Part shown: piece after piece, positions 34,583-46,354 of the stretch
Numbering within the stretch: the first letter of the stretch is position 1
Layout: each line of letters begins with the position of its first letter
From: Pseudoalteromonas sp. MMG010
GTDB taxonomy: Bacteria; Pseudomonadota; Gammaproteobacteria; Enterobacterales; Alteromonadaceae
DNA: 52,100 nucleotides
NCBI RefSeq assembly: GCF_018100905.1
Contig: NZ_JAGJEG010000019.1
Location: 1 to 52,100 of the forward strand
Reading direction: 5' to 3'
Position numbers and translations under genes: made by a program
Notes under the pieces: model-generated
Databases searched by the model: none
What the model saw: only the letters and a program-made list of their open reading frames with translations
What the model was told of the DNA's origin: nothing

Positions 34583-36469
34583 ATGAAAAAATATTTATTG
34601 AGCGCGATGGCAGCCGCCTTTCTTCTTCCCTGTTTTACTGTTCAATCGAGCGCGAGTAACGATGATTTTGTAGCTGCCGAAAAAAAAGCAAGGTATGGCG
34701 ACTATAACGATTTTAAAAACGCTTTAAAAAACCTTGAACATCCATTAAAGCCCTATGTTGAAAAAACCTATTGGCAGCATAACCCTAATTTAAAATATCA
34801 GGCTGAAATTGAAAACTATTTAGCAGTGTATGAGCACACTCCATTAGAGTGGCCTGTACGTAAAGCATGGTTAAATTATTTAAAAAAGAAAAATCGTAAA
34901 GCGGATTATATAAAAAATTTTAGAAGTACAACTAATGCTGCTTTAACGTGTACTCATTTATCATTTCAACTAGATATGGAGGCCCCCAAGCAAGCAATTT
35001 ACAATCAAGTTACTAAGTTATGGGTGGTAGGAAAATCACAGCCTAAAGAATGCGATAGTTTATTTTCTAGCTGGCGAAAGCAAGGTTACTTAAGTGATGA
35101 GTTGGTTTGGCAACGTATAACGCTTGCTGCACAAGGTGGTAAGCAAAGCTTATTACCTTACTTAAAAACATTACTTCCTAAGAAAGAGCAGTACTTAGCT
35201 GATTTATATTTAAAAGTACGCCGCGATCCAAGTGCTTCAGCTGGTTTATATCGTTATAAGCAAAAAAGTGAAAAAGAAGCGCAAATCGCTTTATATGGTA
35301 TTAAGCGTTTAATTTGGCGAGATAAGAGTTTAGCGTTAAGAGCCTGGAATAAGCTCGAAAAAATGTTTAATTACAATGAATCTGAAAAAGCGGATGTTTA
35401 TTACACTTTTGCGCTGTCTCTTGCTTCTAGCGGTCATTCTCAAGCCAGTTTCTGGCTTAATAAAGTACCTAAAGATAAGCAAGATAAAAAACTGGTGCAA
35501 TGGCAATTAGCGAATATGCTTAAAAAACAAGATTGGGAAGGTATTGCCGCTTTTTTCACGGGTAAAGAGAATTTAACTTTAGGACAGCAATATTGGCTCG
35601 CTTATAGCTATGCTAAACGAGGAGAACAGCAAAAGGCAGAGTCTATTTGGCAAAAAGTATCTGCTAATCGTGATTACTATGGGTTTTTAGCGGCGGCCAG
35701 ATTAGGCAATCCGGTAGAGTTAAATAATCAAGACATTAACGTTGAACAAGATTTAATAAATAAAGTCAGTCATGCTCCGGGTTTTAAACGTGCTAAGGCT
35801 TTATATGAACTTGAGCGTTATAGTTCTGCACGACGAGAATGGAATTACTTAACAAATACATCAAGCGAAGAAGAGAAATTGGCAGCCTCATTACTTGCTG
35901 CTAAATTAGATTGGTTTGATAGCACAATATTTACGCTCGCTAAAATAAAAGCATGGGATTATGTTGATTTACGTTTTCCTTTAGCGTTTCAAGATACTTT
36001 TACCCGTTACTCTAAACGTAATAAAATTGACTTAGCATGGAGTATTGCAATTGCTAGACGAGAAAGTTCGTTTGCCCCTGATGCTCACTCTCATGCTAAT
36101 GCACGTGGACTCATGCAGCTACTACCTAGCACCGCTAATTATGTTAATAAAAGCACTGTGGCCAGTAGCCGTTTATACCAGCCTAAAACCAACATTCGTT
36201 TAGGTACCAGTTATTTACAGTATTTAAGAAAGAAAAACCACGGTAACGAAGTACTGGCAACTGCGTCATATAATGCAGGGTATCATCGCGTTAAGCGTTG
36301 GCTACCAGAGGATGCAATACCCGCAGAGTTGTGGGTAGAGTTAATACCTTATAGAGAAACTCGTGACTATGTAAAAAATGTATTTGCTTACAGACAGGTT
36401 TATCATACTAAATTAGGGCGTGAGGGTAATATTTTAGCGCCTTTATTAGAAATGGAAATGGGTGGCTAA
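34583..36469 (+). CDS. slt: Soluble lytic murein transglycosylase (Slt70 type)
   Basis: Periplasmic exolytic enzyme that cleaves peptidoglycan to 1,6-anhydromuropeptides. The 628 aa protein starts with a signal peptide (KKYLLSAMAAAFLLPCFTVQ, cleavage near SSA-S). It continues with a long superhelical all-alpha U/L domain and ends in the lysozyme-like catalytic domain. Catalytic Glu494 is in AIARRESSFAPDAHSHANAR, followed by GLMQLLPSTA and NIRLGTSYLQYL. It is divergent from fadB. In E. coli slt lies elsewhere next to trpR, so this position is a lineage feature. Confidence 0.95.
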   Translation: MKKYLLSAMAAAFLLPCFTVQSSASNDDFVAAEKKARYGDYNDFKNALKNLEHPLKPYVEKTYWQHNPNLKYQAEIENYLAVYEHTPLEWPVRKAWLNYLKKKNRKADYIKNFRSTTNAALTCTHLSFQLDMEAPKQAIYNQVTKLWVVGKSQPKECDSLFSSWRKQGYLSDELVWQRITLAAQGGKQSLLPYLKTLLPKKEQYLADLYLKVRRDPSASAGLYRYKQKSEKEAQIALYGIKRLIWRDKSLALRAWNKLEKMFNYNESEKADVYYTFALSLASSGHSQASFWLNKVPKDKQDKKLVQWQLANMLKKQDWEGIAAFFTGKENLTLGQQYWLAYSYAKRGEQQKAESIWQKVSANRDYYGFLAAARLGNPVELNNQDINVEQDLINKVSHAPGFKRAKALYELERYSSARREWNYLTNTSSEEEKLAASLLAAKLDWFDSTIFTLAKIKAWDYVDLRFPLAFQDTFTRYSKRNKIDLAWSIAIARRESSFAPDAHSHANARGLMQLLPSTANYVNKSTVASSRLYQPKTNIRLGTSYLQYLRKKNHGNEVLATASYNAGYHRVKRWLPEDAIPAELWVELIPYRETRDYVKNVFAYRQVYHTKLGREGNILAPLLEMEMGG

Positions 36470-36549
36470 AGGTTATATATCTCCTTTATTGAAGCTTTTG
36501 GGGATAGATCAGGACTATGCTAAACTCGCAACTAAATTAATTTTAATAA

Positions 36550-37884
<1,335 letters not shown>

Positions 37885-37965
37885 TATGTTGTTAATTAGC
37901 TACTTTATTGAACACCTTTAATCTATTAATAAAGTAATTGTTAACTTAAGTACGATAAGAGTAAT

Positions 37966-37988
37966 AGGGGCCTTGGGCCCCATTTTTA
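37966..37988 (+). terminator. Terminator after pepQ
   Basis: The GC-only stem GGGGCC/GGCCCC (37967-37972 with 37976-37981) has a 3-nt loop and then ATTTTT. It lies just before yigZ. Confidence 0.8.
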
Positions 37989-38001
37989 ATTAAGAAATGT
38001 G

Positions 38002-38616
38002 ATGTCAGAATATAAGTACCCTGCCAGTAATGTGTTTTATCAAGAAGAAATAAAAAAAAGCACTTTTATTGTACACATAGCTCATACACCCGACTTAGAC
38101 AGCGCTAAAGCGTTTATAAAAGAAATAGAAAATAAATACAGCGATGCGCGACACAATTGTTGGGCACATGTAGCGGGGAATCCTGGTGGAAGCCATGTGT
38201 ATGGTTTTTCTGATGACGGCGAGCCAAATGGGACCGCTGGAAAACCGATGCTTAATGTATTGATGGGGTCGGGTCTTGGCGAAATTACAGCTGTTGTTAC
38301 TCGTTACTTTGGTGGTATTAAGCTAGGTACTGGCGGGTTGGTGCGTGCTTATGGTGGGTCGTTAAATAATGCGATGGCACAACTTGAAACGTTAGTGAAA
38401 GTCCCAAGTGTTGAGTTAATAGGGTATAGCGAATACAGTATGCAAGGCCAAATAGAGCAATTGTTTAAATCGCAATATCAGGTATTACACATAGAAAAAC
38501 AATTTACTGCTAATATACAATGGTTAATAACTATTGATAGTCGACAAGCGGCAAAAGCAATTCAGGCTATTTTTGACTTAACGCATGGCGCAGTTGAGTT
38601 AAGTATAAAAGAATAA
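38002..38616 (+). CDS. yigZ: IMPACT-family protein YigZ
   Basis: A 204 aa protein of the YigZ/IMPACT family with the N-terminal UPF0029 domain (KKSTFIVHIAHTPDLDSAKA, DARHNCWAHVAG, DDGEPNGTAGKPML, VTRYFGGIKLGTGGLVRAYG) and a C-terminal DUF1949-type domain. In eukaryotes, IMPACT binds GCN1; the bacterial role is not settled. I start at the ATG before SEYKYPASN (E. coli YigZ is also 204 aa); a GTG one codon earlier is possible. It lies between pepQ and trkH, as in E. coli. Confidence 0.92.
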   Translation: MSEYKYPASNVFYQEEIKKSTFIVHIAHTPDLDSAKAFIKEIENKYSDARHNCWAHVAGNPGGSHVYGFSDDGEPNGTAGKPMLNVLMGSGLGEITAVVTRYFGGIKLGTGGLVRAYGGSLNNAMAQLETLVKVPSVELIGYSEYSMQGQIEQLFKSQYQVLHIEKQFTANIQWLITIDSRQAAKAIQAIFDLTHGAVELSIKE

Positions 38617-38698
38617 CAACCTTATAATTACTTATTATCATTTTAAATGTAGATAGGTATACAATTTACTGTAACTAATAATAAAAGCGATGAGCTGA

Positions 38699-40150
38699 AT
38701 GCAATTTCGTACCATCATAAAAATTCTGGGCCAACTTGTGGCGCTGTTTAGTATTACCATGGTACCACCTGCGGTGGTGTCTTTAATTTATAAAGATGGT
38801 GGTGGTACCCCATTTGTATTGGCTTTTATATTTAGTGTTATGATTGGCTTAGCCGCTTATTATCCAAACCGACATGAAAATGGAGATTTAAAAGCGCGTG
38901 AAGGGTTTTTAATCGTTGTTTTATTTTGGCTTGTACTGGGCGCGTTTGCATCACTCCCTTTAATATTTTTACAAGAACCAAATCTATCGTTAGCAGATGC
39001 GGTATTTGAAGCCTTTTCGGGCTTAACAACCACCGGCGCGACGGTATTAACAGGGATAGAATATTTACCTAAGTCGGTTTTATTTTATCGTCAACAATTG
39101 CAATGGTTTGGTGGTATGGGGATCATTGTTTTAGCGGTTGCTATTTTACCTATGTTAGGTGTCGGTGGGATGCAGCTTTATCGAGCCGAGATTCCAGGTC
39201 CGGTAAAAGACTCTAAAATGACGCCGCGTATTGCCGATACCGCAAAACACCTTTGGTATATTTATGTATCGCTAACTTTAGCTTGTATGTTGGCTTACTG
39301 GGGCGCAGGAATGAACTGGTTTGATGCAATTTGTCATGCTTTTTCTACTGTAGCTATTGGTGGTTTTTCTACTTACGATGCATCTATGGGGCATTTTGAT
39401 AGCCCTGTTATAAACTTTATTTGTGTATTTTTCTTAGTGATAGCCGCGATCAACTTTTCGTTACATTATGCTGCTGTAGCAAGTCGTAATATTCAGGTTT
39501 ATATTCGAGACCCCGAATTTAAAGTGTTTTTGTTGATTCAGTTAGCGCTGGTGGTTATTTGCTTTGCTGTACTTTCGTCAAATGAAATTTACGCTAATGG
39601 CGATGAAACGCTTGATCAAGCTTTATTCCAAGCAGTATCTATGAGCACGACCGCAGGCTTTGCAACCGATAACTTTTCAGCGTGGCCACTGTTTTTGCCT
39701 ATTTTATTAATATTTTCGAGCTTTATTGGTGGTTGTGCGGGTTCGACTGGCGGCGGTATGAAAGTCGTACGTGTATTTTTACTCTATTTACAGGGTATTA
39801 GAGAATTAAACCGGTTAGTGCATCCTCGTGCTATTTACTCTATAAAGCTAGGGCGTAAAGCACTTCCCGATAAAGTCGTTGAAGCGGTATGGGGATTCTT
39901 TTCGGCTTATGCTTTGGTGTTTATTATTATTATGCTTGCACTGATGGGGACTGGGCTAGATAACATTACAGCATTTTCTGCAACCGCGGCTTGCTTAAAT
40001 AATTTAGGGCCAGGGCTTGGGGATGTTGCCGCCCATTATGGTGCTATTAGTGATGTTGCAAAGTGGTTTTTAACTATTGCGATGGTTTTTGGTCGATTAG
40101 AGATTTTTACATTATTAGTTTTATTCACACCTACTTTTTGGCGCGGATAA
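38699..40150 (+). CDS. trkH: Trk potassium uptake membrane subunit TrkH
   Basis: Ion-conducting subunit of the low-affinity K+ system, made of four M1-P-M2 repeats across about ten to twelve membrane helices in 483 aa. Selectivity-filter loops can be seen as SGLTTTGATVLTG, FSTVAIGGFSTYD, SMSTTAGFATDN and ACLNNLGPGLGD, the four P-loops expected for the family. Its cytosolic gating partner TrkA is encoded close by (40885-42261) but on the opposite strand, with a PilZ gene between them. Confidence 0.96.
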   Translation: MQFRTIIKILGQLVALFSITMVPPAVVSLIYKDGGGTPFVLAFIFSVMIGLAAYYPNRHENGDLKAREGFLIVVLFWLVLGAFASLPLIFLQEPNLSLADAVFEAFSGLTTTGATVLTGIEYLPKSVLFYRQQLQWFGGMGIIVLAVAILPMLGVGGMQLYRAEIPGPVKDSKMTPRIADTAKHLWYIYVSLTLACMLAYWGAGMNWFDAICHAFSTVAIGGFSTYDASMGHFDSPVINFICVFFLVIAAINFSLHYAAVASRNIQVYIRDPEFKVFLLIQLALVVICFAVLSSNEIYANGDETLDQALFQAVSMSTTAGFATDNFSAWPLFLPILLIFSSFIGGCAGSTGGGMKVVRVFLLYLQGIRELNRLVHPRAIYSIKLGRKALPDKVVEAVWGFFSAYALVFIIIMLALMGTGLDNITAFSATAACLNNLGPGLGDVAAHYGAISDVAKWFLTIAMVFGRLEIFTLLVLFTPTFWRG

Positions 40151-40201
40151 GTATATAAAAGAATTAACGACGCCTTATTGTTGTGTATAAATGGAAAATT
40201 A

Positions 40202-40861
40202 ATGCCTCAAAGTAATATCGATAAGCTAGGTCAACTAGCCTGTGGTAGTGTGATTGACTTAGAGATAATGACACCGACTAATAGTAAACGAGTGAAAACT
40301 GAATTTGTTGGGTTTTTACAAGATAAGTTTATTATTCTTAATTACCCCAATGCTAAAAAAATGCCTGGTGCCAGTGATTATATTCACGATGGTGTAATGG
40401 TTGTTGTTAGGGGGTTAGTAGAAGGTCAGGGTGGACAAGTTATTGCCTTTAGACAGCAAATACTCGCTGTTACATCGCACCCAACTAAACTCATTTTTGT
40501 TGGTATGCCAAATAAAGTCGAAATTTTTTCTCTGCGTTCTCAAACACGAATCCCGACACTTTTTCCTGCAAACTTAAAATTGGCTGATGATCGTATAATC
40601 GAAGGTATTATTAAAGATATCTCCCTGACAGGGATTATGTTTGATACAAAAAGTAATATTAAATCTACTGATTTAAAAGATATGGCATGCAGTATTATTT
40701 TAGAAAAAACCAGTAAAGGTACACACACCTTTGTAGGTGAAATATGCAGTGCTAAAAAACATAAGCACGGCATATATTGCGGTATTAAATTATTGGCTAG
40801 TGAAACGCAAATGCAAGCATTTATGAAAGATCACTTTATAGATGTTTCAGTATTAAAATAG
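40202..40861 (+). CDS. PilZ-domain c-di-GMP receptor, YcgR-like
   Basis: A 219 aa two-domain protein. The N-terminal half (about residues 10-105) resembles a YcgR flagellar-brake N-domain (GSVIDLEIMTPTNSKRVKTE, FVGFLQDKFIILNYP). The C-terminal half is a PilZ domain with both c-di-GMP motifs: RxxxR as RSQTR at 112-116 and DxSxxG as DISLTG at 139-144. It should therefore bind c-di-GMP and may act on motility or polysaccharide output. I start at ATG 40202; a TTG eight codons earlier is less convincing. It lies just after trkH and convergent with trkA. Confidence 0.88.
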   Translation: MPQSNIDKLGQLACGSVIDLEIMTPTNSKRVKTEFVGFLQDKFIILNYPNAKKMPGASDYIHDGVMVVVRGLVEGQGGQVIAFRQQILAVTSHPTKLIFVGMPNKVEIFSLRSQTRIPTLFPANLKLADDRIIEGIIKDISLTGIMFDTKSNIKSTDLKDMACSIILEKTSKGTHTFVGEICSAKKHKHGIYCGIKLLASETQMQAFMKDHFIDVSVLK

Positions 40862-40884
40862 TCGATGCTAAAAGCACACTCTAC

Positions 40885-42261
40885 TTATAAAAATATAGCG
40901 CTTACTTGGAATAGTTTTTCTACAACATTGATATGTTTTTTATCTATTAAAAACATAATCACGTGATCACCAGACATAATAACAGTGTCATCATGTGCAA
41001 TAAGTACATCGTCGTTACGTACAATAGCGCCAATCGTTGTGCCTGCTGGCAGTTTAATATCTGCAATTGCACGGCCAACAACCTTTGATGTACTCTCATC
41101 GCCATGCGCTACGGCTTCAATGGCCTCTGCAGCCCCTTTACGTAAAGAGTATACATTAACAATATCGCCACGGCGTACATGCGTAAGCAAAGCCGAAATG
41201 GTGGCTTGTTGCGGAGATATAGCAATATCTATGTCTCCACCTTGGACTAAGTCAACGTAGGCTCCACGTTGTATAAGCACCATGGTTTTTTGTGCCCCCA
41301 TGCGTTTTGCAAGCATGGCAGACATGATATTGGCTTCATCATCGTTAGTAACAGCAATAAATACATCGACTTGCTCTATGTGTTCTTCAGAAAGTAATTC
41401 TTGATCCGAAGCATCACCACAAAACACCACTGTGTTATCTAGCATTTCAGATAATTGTTCAGCACGCCCTTTACTGCGTTCTAATAGTTTTACGCTGTGA
41501 TTTTTTTCTAGTGAACGCGCAAGGCCTGCACCAATATTACCGCCACCAGCAATCATAATTTTTTTGTATGAGCGCTCTAGCTTTTGTAACTCATTCATTA
41601 CAGCACGAATATGCTTAGTTGCTGCTAAGAAAAAAACTTCATCATCGGCTTCGATAACGGTTGTGCCTAATGGTTTAATTGCTTTACCTTGGCGATAAAT
41701 CGCAGCAACACGAGTTTCAACATTAGGAATATGTTCTTTGAGGGTTGAGAGAGCATAACCCACTAATAAGCCGCCGTAATAGGCCTTAACAGCAACCAAT
41801 GACAACATACCATCGCCAAATTGCAATACTTGTAAAGCACCAGGGTAGTCAATTAAACGGCGTATATACTTAGTAACTAAAGCTTCTGGCGCAATATAGT
41901 GATCAACAGGCAAATCATCATTTTGGAATAACTTTTCGCGGTATTTTAAGTATTGCTCTGAGCGAATTCGCGCTATTTTAGTCGGTGTATTAAAAATACT
42001 GTACGCCACTTGGCAAGCAATCATATTCACTTCATCAGAGCTGGTAACAGCAATAATCATATCGGCATCTTCAGCACCTGCTCGACGTAATACATCGGGA
42101 TGAGCACTGTGTCCGGCAACACCTTGTAAGTCGTACTTATCTTGTAGCTCACGTAACCGATTACCGTCGATATCGACAACCGTAATTTCGTTTTGTTCGC
42201 CAACAAGGTTTTCTGCGAGTGTGCCACCGACTTGACCGGCACCGAGTATGATTATTTTCAT
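40885..42261 (-). CDS. trkA: Trk system potassium uptake regulator TrkA
   Basis: Cytosolic NAD(H)/ATP-binding subunit that gates TrkH. The 458 aa protein has two tandem RCK units: the first begins [20 protein letters not shown] and the second [20 protein letters not shown] (near residue 233), each followed by a TrkA-C subdomain. It is the last gene of def-fmt-rsmB-trkA, 8 bp after rsmB, the same order as in E. coli. It converges on the PilZ gene with 23 bp between stops and no obvious terminator. Confidence 0.97.
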   Translation of the reverse strand: MKIIILGAGQVGGTLAENLVGEQNEITVVDIDGNRLRELQDKYDLQGVAGHSAHPDVLRRAGAEDADMIIAVTSSDEVNMIACQVAYSIFNTPTKIARIRSEQYLKYREKLFQNDDLPVDHYIAPEALVTKYIRRLIDYPGALQVLQFGDGMLSLVAVKAYYGGLLVGYALSTLKEHIPNVETRVAAIYRQGKAIKPLGTTVIEADDEVFFLAATKHIRAVMNELQKLERSYKKIMIAGGGNIGAGLARSLEKNHSVKLLERSKGRAEQLSEMLDNTVVFCGDASDQELLSEEHIEQVDVFIAVTNDDEANIMSAMLAKRMGAQKTMVLIQRGAYVDLVQGGDIDIAISPQQATISALLTHVRRGDIVNVYSLRKGAAEAIEAVAHGDESTSKVVGRAIADIKLPAGTTIGAIVRNDDVLIAHDDTVIMSGDHVIMFLIDKKHINVVEKLFQVSAIFL

Positions 42262-42269
42262 GGCTTATC

Positions 42270-43568
42270 TTATGGTTGTTTTTTTACAAGCTTTGCATAA
42301 TAAAAACCATCGCTTTCACCTGGTAATAATTGTAATCCAGGGGTTTTGATAGTGTCGTTTTCGTGTAATGGGATATGCTCTACATCGTCATTACTTTCTA
42401 AGAATTTAACAACTTGCTGTTGGTTTTCTTGAGGTAATACCGAACACGTTGCATAAATTAATGTTCCGCCAGGCTTTAACAATGGCCAAATACTATCAAG
42501 AATATCACCTTGAAGTGTGGCTAAGTCGTTTATGTCTGATGCACGTCGTAGCCATTTTATATCTGGATGGCGACGGATAACCCCTGTTGCAGAACAAGGT
42601 ACATCTAATAATATACGATCAAACTGAGTTTCATCCCACCATGTATGTGGTTGCGAAGCATCAGCACATTGTAAATCAGCACCAAGCCCTATACGGGTTA
42701 AATTTTGGCTTACACGTTCAAGACGCGTTGCATCACTATCAAGCGCGAGCACATCAGCATCGGCTAATTCTAAAATATGACATGTTTTACCACCCGGCGC
42801 TGCACACGCATCAAGTATGGTGTCACCGTCTTTAGGGTCTAAAAACCGTGCTGCTAATTGGGCCGCAGCATCTTGCACAGAGCATGCACCTGTATCAAAT
42901 TCAGGTAATGAAAAAACATCCCTTGGCTTTGCCAGCTTAATACCATCTACAAATTGTGGATTAAGGCTATGCTCGATATCGTTGGCATTAAGCATATCGC
43001 TATACTCTTGTGTACTATATTGTGCTTGGTTTACACGTAACCACATGGGGGCTTGCTGTTGGTTTTCTGCTAATAACTGCTGCCAGCTATCAGGGTAAGC
43101 TTCGGTCACCTTTTTTATAAACCAGTTTGGATGGTTGTATAAACACACAGGAATTTGCTGTGCTTTTTCTTCAAGCTCGCTTTGTTGGCGTTGAAAACTA
43201 CGTAAAATGGCATTAATTAAGCCTTTTAAACCTAACGCACGCATTTGGCCTAATGCATTCACTGTTTCAGAAATTGCGGCATGTGGTGGTACGCGCATGT
43301 GTTGTAGTTGGTAAATACCCACATACAATAAAAATTGAAATATACGTCGTTTACCCTTTAAAGGTTGCTCAACTAAATGCTGACAATAATTTTCTAAGCT
43401 TGGTAAATAGCGCAGTACGCCATAACAAATTTGCTGTAATAATGCTTTATCTTTTGGAGGTAAACCTTGGCTGGCAAATGGTAACTCTTGATTAAGGGAT
43501 GCACCTTTATCAACAACGTTGTATAAAGTTTCAGCGGCAAGCGCTCTTACATTAGGTACTTTACTCAT
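42270..43568 (-). CDS. rsmB: 16S rRNA (cytosine-967-C5) methyltransferase
   Basis: SAM-dependent enzyme that methylates C967 of 16S rRNA. It is 432 aa, with an N-terminal NusB-like RNA-binding domain ([20 protein letters not shown]). The catalytic domain has the SAM motif [18 protein letters not shown] and the catalytic cysteine in [20 protein letters not shown]. Its start overlaps the fmt stop by 8 nt (ATGAGTAA), showing translational coupling. Confidence 0.96.
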   Translation of the reverse strand: MSKVPNVRALAAETLYNVVDKGASLNQELPFASQGLPPKDKALLQQICYGVLRYLPSLENYCQHLVEQPLKGKRRIFQFLLYVGIYQLQHMRVPPHAAISETVNALGQMRALGLKGLINAILRSFQRQQSELEEKAQQIPVCLYNHPNWFIKKVTEAYPDSWQQLLAENQQQAPMWLRVNQAQYSTQEYSDMLNANDIEHSLNPQFVDGIKLAKPRDVFSLPEFDTGACSVQDAAAQLAARFLDPKDGDTILDACAAPGGKTCHILELADADVLALDSDATRLERVSQNLTRIGLGADLQCADASQPHTWWDETQFDRILLDVPCSATGVIRRHPDIKWLRRASDINDLATLQGDILDSIWPLLKPGGTLIYATCSVLPQENQQQVVKFLESNDDVEHIPLHENDTIKTPGLQLLPGESDGFYYAKLVKKQP

Positions 43569-44514
43569 TTATTTCACCTAGTTGTGTGCCAGGGGTAACC
43601 CAGTCACTGCGACCATTCAAGAAGTCGTTAATTGCCATTGGTTTTTTACCCTGAGGTTGTAATTGAGTAATACACAAGGCTTGTTCGCCACACGCAACAA
43701 TAACGCCGTGCTTATCGCTTGATAATATTTGCCCAGCAGTGCCGGTTAACTCTACAACATTCGCTTTATATATTTTTACCGTGTTTTCCCCCATTTGGGT
43801 AAAACAAACTGGCCAGGGGTTAAATGCTCGAATATTTCGTTCAATTTGCTGAGCGCTCATTGACCAATCAATATTCGCTTCTTCTTTAGATAGCTTTTTA
43901 GCATAATTGGCAAGCTCATCATTTTGTGGCTCTGGTGTGAGTTCGTTCTTGGCCAACTTGTTAATAGTGGTAATTAATGCATCTGGACCAAGCTCTGCTA
44001 ATTTTGTGTATAAGCTGGCACTGGTCTCATCGGCACTAATATCACAGCGGCTAATATGTAACATATCGCCAGTATCAAGGCCTTCGTCCATTTGCATAAT
44101 TGTTACACCAGTTTGGCTATCTCCAGCCCAAATTGCACGTTGAATGGGAGCTGCGCCACGCCAGCGTGGTAAAATAGAGCCGTGAACATTTAAACAACCT
44201 AAGCGGGGGGCTGACAAAATAGCTTTAGGTAAAATAAGTCCATAAGCAACCACTATCATAATGTCGGCATTTAAACTATTGAGTTCGGTTAATGCATCAT
44301 CACTTTTTAGAGAAGGCGGCTGAAATACAGGTAGGTCATGCGCTAATGCAAGCTCTTTAACTTCGCTTGCTTTTAGCTTTTTACCTCGACCTGCTGGGCG
44401 ATCTGGTTGGCTATATACACCGACAACTTGGTGTTCGCTATTTATTAAAGCCTGTAAATGACGTGCTGCAAAATCCGGCGTGCCGGCAAATATTATACGT
44501 AATGGTTGTGTCAC
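43561..44514 (-). CDS. fmt: Methionyl-tRNA formyltransferase
   Basis: Formylates initiator Met-tRNA using 10-formyl-THF. It is 317 aa. The N-terminal formyltransferase domain has [16 protein letters not shown] and the active-site segment [21 protein letters not shown] (shown in part) containing the conserved Asn and His. The C-terminal OB-fold domain binds the tRNA. It is 28 bp after def and overlaps rsmB, forming the initiator-methionine pair with def. Confidence 0.96.
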   Translation of the reverse strand: MTQPLRIIFAGTPDFAARHLQALINSEHQVVGVYSQPDRPAGRGKKLKASEVKELALAHDLPVFQPPSLKSDDALTELNSLNADIMIVVAYGLILPKAILSAPRLGCLNVHGSILPRWRGAAPIQRAIWAGDSQTGVTIMQMDEGLDTGDMLHISRCDISADETSASLYTKLAELGPDALITTINKLAKNELTPEPQNDELANYAKKLSKEEANIDWSMSAQQIERNIRAFNPWPVCFTQMGENTVKIYKANVVELTGTAGQILSSDKHGVIVACGEQALCITQLQPQGKKPMAINDFLNGRSDWVTPGTQLGEINE

Positions 44515-44542
44515 AGAGTTTCCTAGTTATTTATTAAGGTGC

Positions 44543-45052
44543 TTATTGTTGCGCAGCAAATTTAGCTTCTTTTTCAAGCTTTTTACGAATGCGTTGGCGC
44601 TTCAATGGAGATAAATAATCTATAAATAGTTTACCTTGTAAGTGATCAAGCTCATGTTGAATACAGATGGCTAGTAATTCATCTGCATCAAGTACAAATT
44701 CAGCGCCTGAATCATTTAATGCGGCTACGGTAACCGTTTCAGCACGATCGACTTTTGCATAAGAGTTAGGTACCGATAAACAGCCTTCTTCACTAATGGT
44801 CGAACCATCTTTTTTGATAATTTGTGGATTAATCAATATTAAAGGTTGGTCGCGTTCTTCAGATACGTCAATCACTACAATGCGTTGGTGAATATTTACT
44901 TGAGTCGCCGCAAGACCAATACCATTTTCATCGTACATTGTTTCTAACATGTCTTTTACTATTTGACGAGTTTCATCATTTACTTCGCTGACTTCCTTAG
45001 CCACTGTACGTAAACGCTCATCCGGAAATCTTAAAACTTCTAACCTAGCCAT
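44543..45052 (-). CDS. def: Peptide deformylase
   Basis: Fe2+-dependent enzyme that removes the formyl group from nascent chains. It is 169 aa. All three class motifs are present: GIGLAATQ (45-51), EGCLS with metal ligand Cys91, and QHELDHLQG with ligands His133 and His137 and catalytic Glu134. Its C-terminal basic helix ([15 protein letters not shown]) resembles the ribosome-binding helix of E. coli PDF. First gene of the def-fmt-rsmB-trkA operon, divergent from lysM. Confidence 0.97.
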   Translation of the reverse strand: MARLEVLRFPDERLRTVAKEVSEVNDETRQIVKDMLETMYDENGIGLAATQVNIHQRIVVIDVSEERDQPLILINPQIIKKDGSTISEEGCLSVPNSYAKVDRAETVTVAALNDSGAEFVLDADELLAICIQHELDHLQGKLFIDYLSPLKRQRIRKKLEKEAKFAAQQ

Positions 45053-45171
45053 AGTTACCTTTTACACATTTTGCTTAATTTAGGGTATTGTATGAACTTA
45101 TTTTAGCCATTCGCGTTCACCTTTAACAGGTTTTGGTCAATAATAATGAAAAAACTATACAAGGAAGCTTT

Positions 45172-46293
45172 ATGAAATCACCATTATATGCGCTTTTAAT
45201 TGCACTTTTTGCTACTTTTTCAGTAACAGCTGATGTGCTTAAAATTAAAAAAGATGCACCAAAACAATATGTTGTAAAAAAAGGTGATACGCTTTGGGAT
45301 ATCTCCGCTATTTATTTAAGTGATCCTTGGTTATGGCCTGAGTTATGGCAGGCAAATCAACAAATTGCTAACCCAGATTTAATTTATCCAGGCGATGCGC
45401 TTCGATTAACCTATGACGCGCAGGGAAATCCGCGTTTGGTCATTAATAAAGCCTATAAAAAGCTCTCTCCACATGGACGCATTACATCTAAAAGTAAAAG
45501 TGCCATTACCACTTTGCCACTTGAGATGATTCGCTCATATTTAACATATGAACAAGCTGTAGATGCTGACGATGTTAAAAGTAAACCTTATGTTTTAGGC
45601 TCTAATTATAATTCGAAAACACAGACGCTTAACCATATCATTTATGTGAATGGAAATTTAAAACTCAACCAATCATATGGAATTTATCATTTAGATGGAC
45701 CTTATGTTGATCCTAAAACAGGTGATGTGCTGGCCAATAGAGCTAGTTTTGCAGGAACTGCTCGCGCTTTTCGAAGTGGAGATGTTCAGAATGGTGTTCC
45801 GGCATCATTAAGGGTTGAAACAGTAAAAAGAGAAATAAACCAAGGTGACTTTTTATTGCCTATAATGGAAGGACAAATGTTACCGGCTTATTTTAAGATA
45901 CACCGTCCAGATGCGCCTGTAGAAGGAAGTGTTATTGCTTCATCTCAACAAGTAAGAGAGCTCAGTACGATGGATGTTATAGTACTGAACTTGGGGGCGA
46001 AACAAAATATCGAAGTGGGTCATGTGTTAGATATCGAAAGACAATCTCCTAGCGTTATTGATAGCTCACGAGGACCAAGATACCCAGAGGATTCAAATCA
46101 ATTAGAAAATTTAATTTCTGATGCAAGTGAGTTTTTTGGGGTAGAACCCGATGAGAACGCAACCGTGTGGAATATGCCAAAAGAAAAGGTCGGTGAGATG
46201 ATTGTATTTAAGGTTTATAACAATGTGAGTTATGCATTGATCACTAAAAACCAGCACCCGATTCGCGTGGGAGATATTGCTGTAGTTCATTAA
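45172..46293 (+). CDS. LysM-domain periplasmic protein
   Basis: A 373 aa exported protein. It has a signal peptide (KSPLYALLIALFATFSVTA, cleavage around residue 20), then a LysM peptidoglycan-binding module at about 33-80 (YVVKKGDTLWDISAIYLS). A long region with no family I can name for certain ends in HPIRVGDIAVVH. Proteins of this design are conserved between def and dprA in many gammaproteobacteria and are probably cell-wall associated. I chose the ATG with AAGGAAG ahead; an in-frame start 13 codons earlier gives a poor signal peptide. Confidence 0.9.
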   Translation: MKSPLYALLIALFATFSVTADVLKIKKDAPKQYVVKKGDTLWDISAIYLSDPWLWPELWQANQQIANPDLIYPGDALRLTYDAQGNPRLVINKAYKKLSPHGRITSKSKSAITTLPLEMIRSYLTYEQAVDADDVKSKPYVLGSNYNSKTQTLNHIIYVNGNLKLNQSYGIYHLDGPYVDPKTGDVLANRASFAGTARAFRSGDVQNGVPASLRVETVKREINQGDFLLPIMEGQMLPAYFKIHRPDAPVEGSVIASSQQVRELSTMDVIVLNLGAKQNIEVGHVLDIERQSPSVIDSSRGPRYPEDSNQLENLISDASEFFGVEPDENATVWNMPKEKVGEMIVFKVYNNVSYALITKNQHPIRVGDIAVVH

Positions 46294-46354
46294 AGCGTGT
46301 AACCGGTGCTTAACAGGTTGCTGCATTGCAGCAGCCTAATAAGGAGAGCATCAC

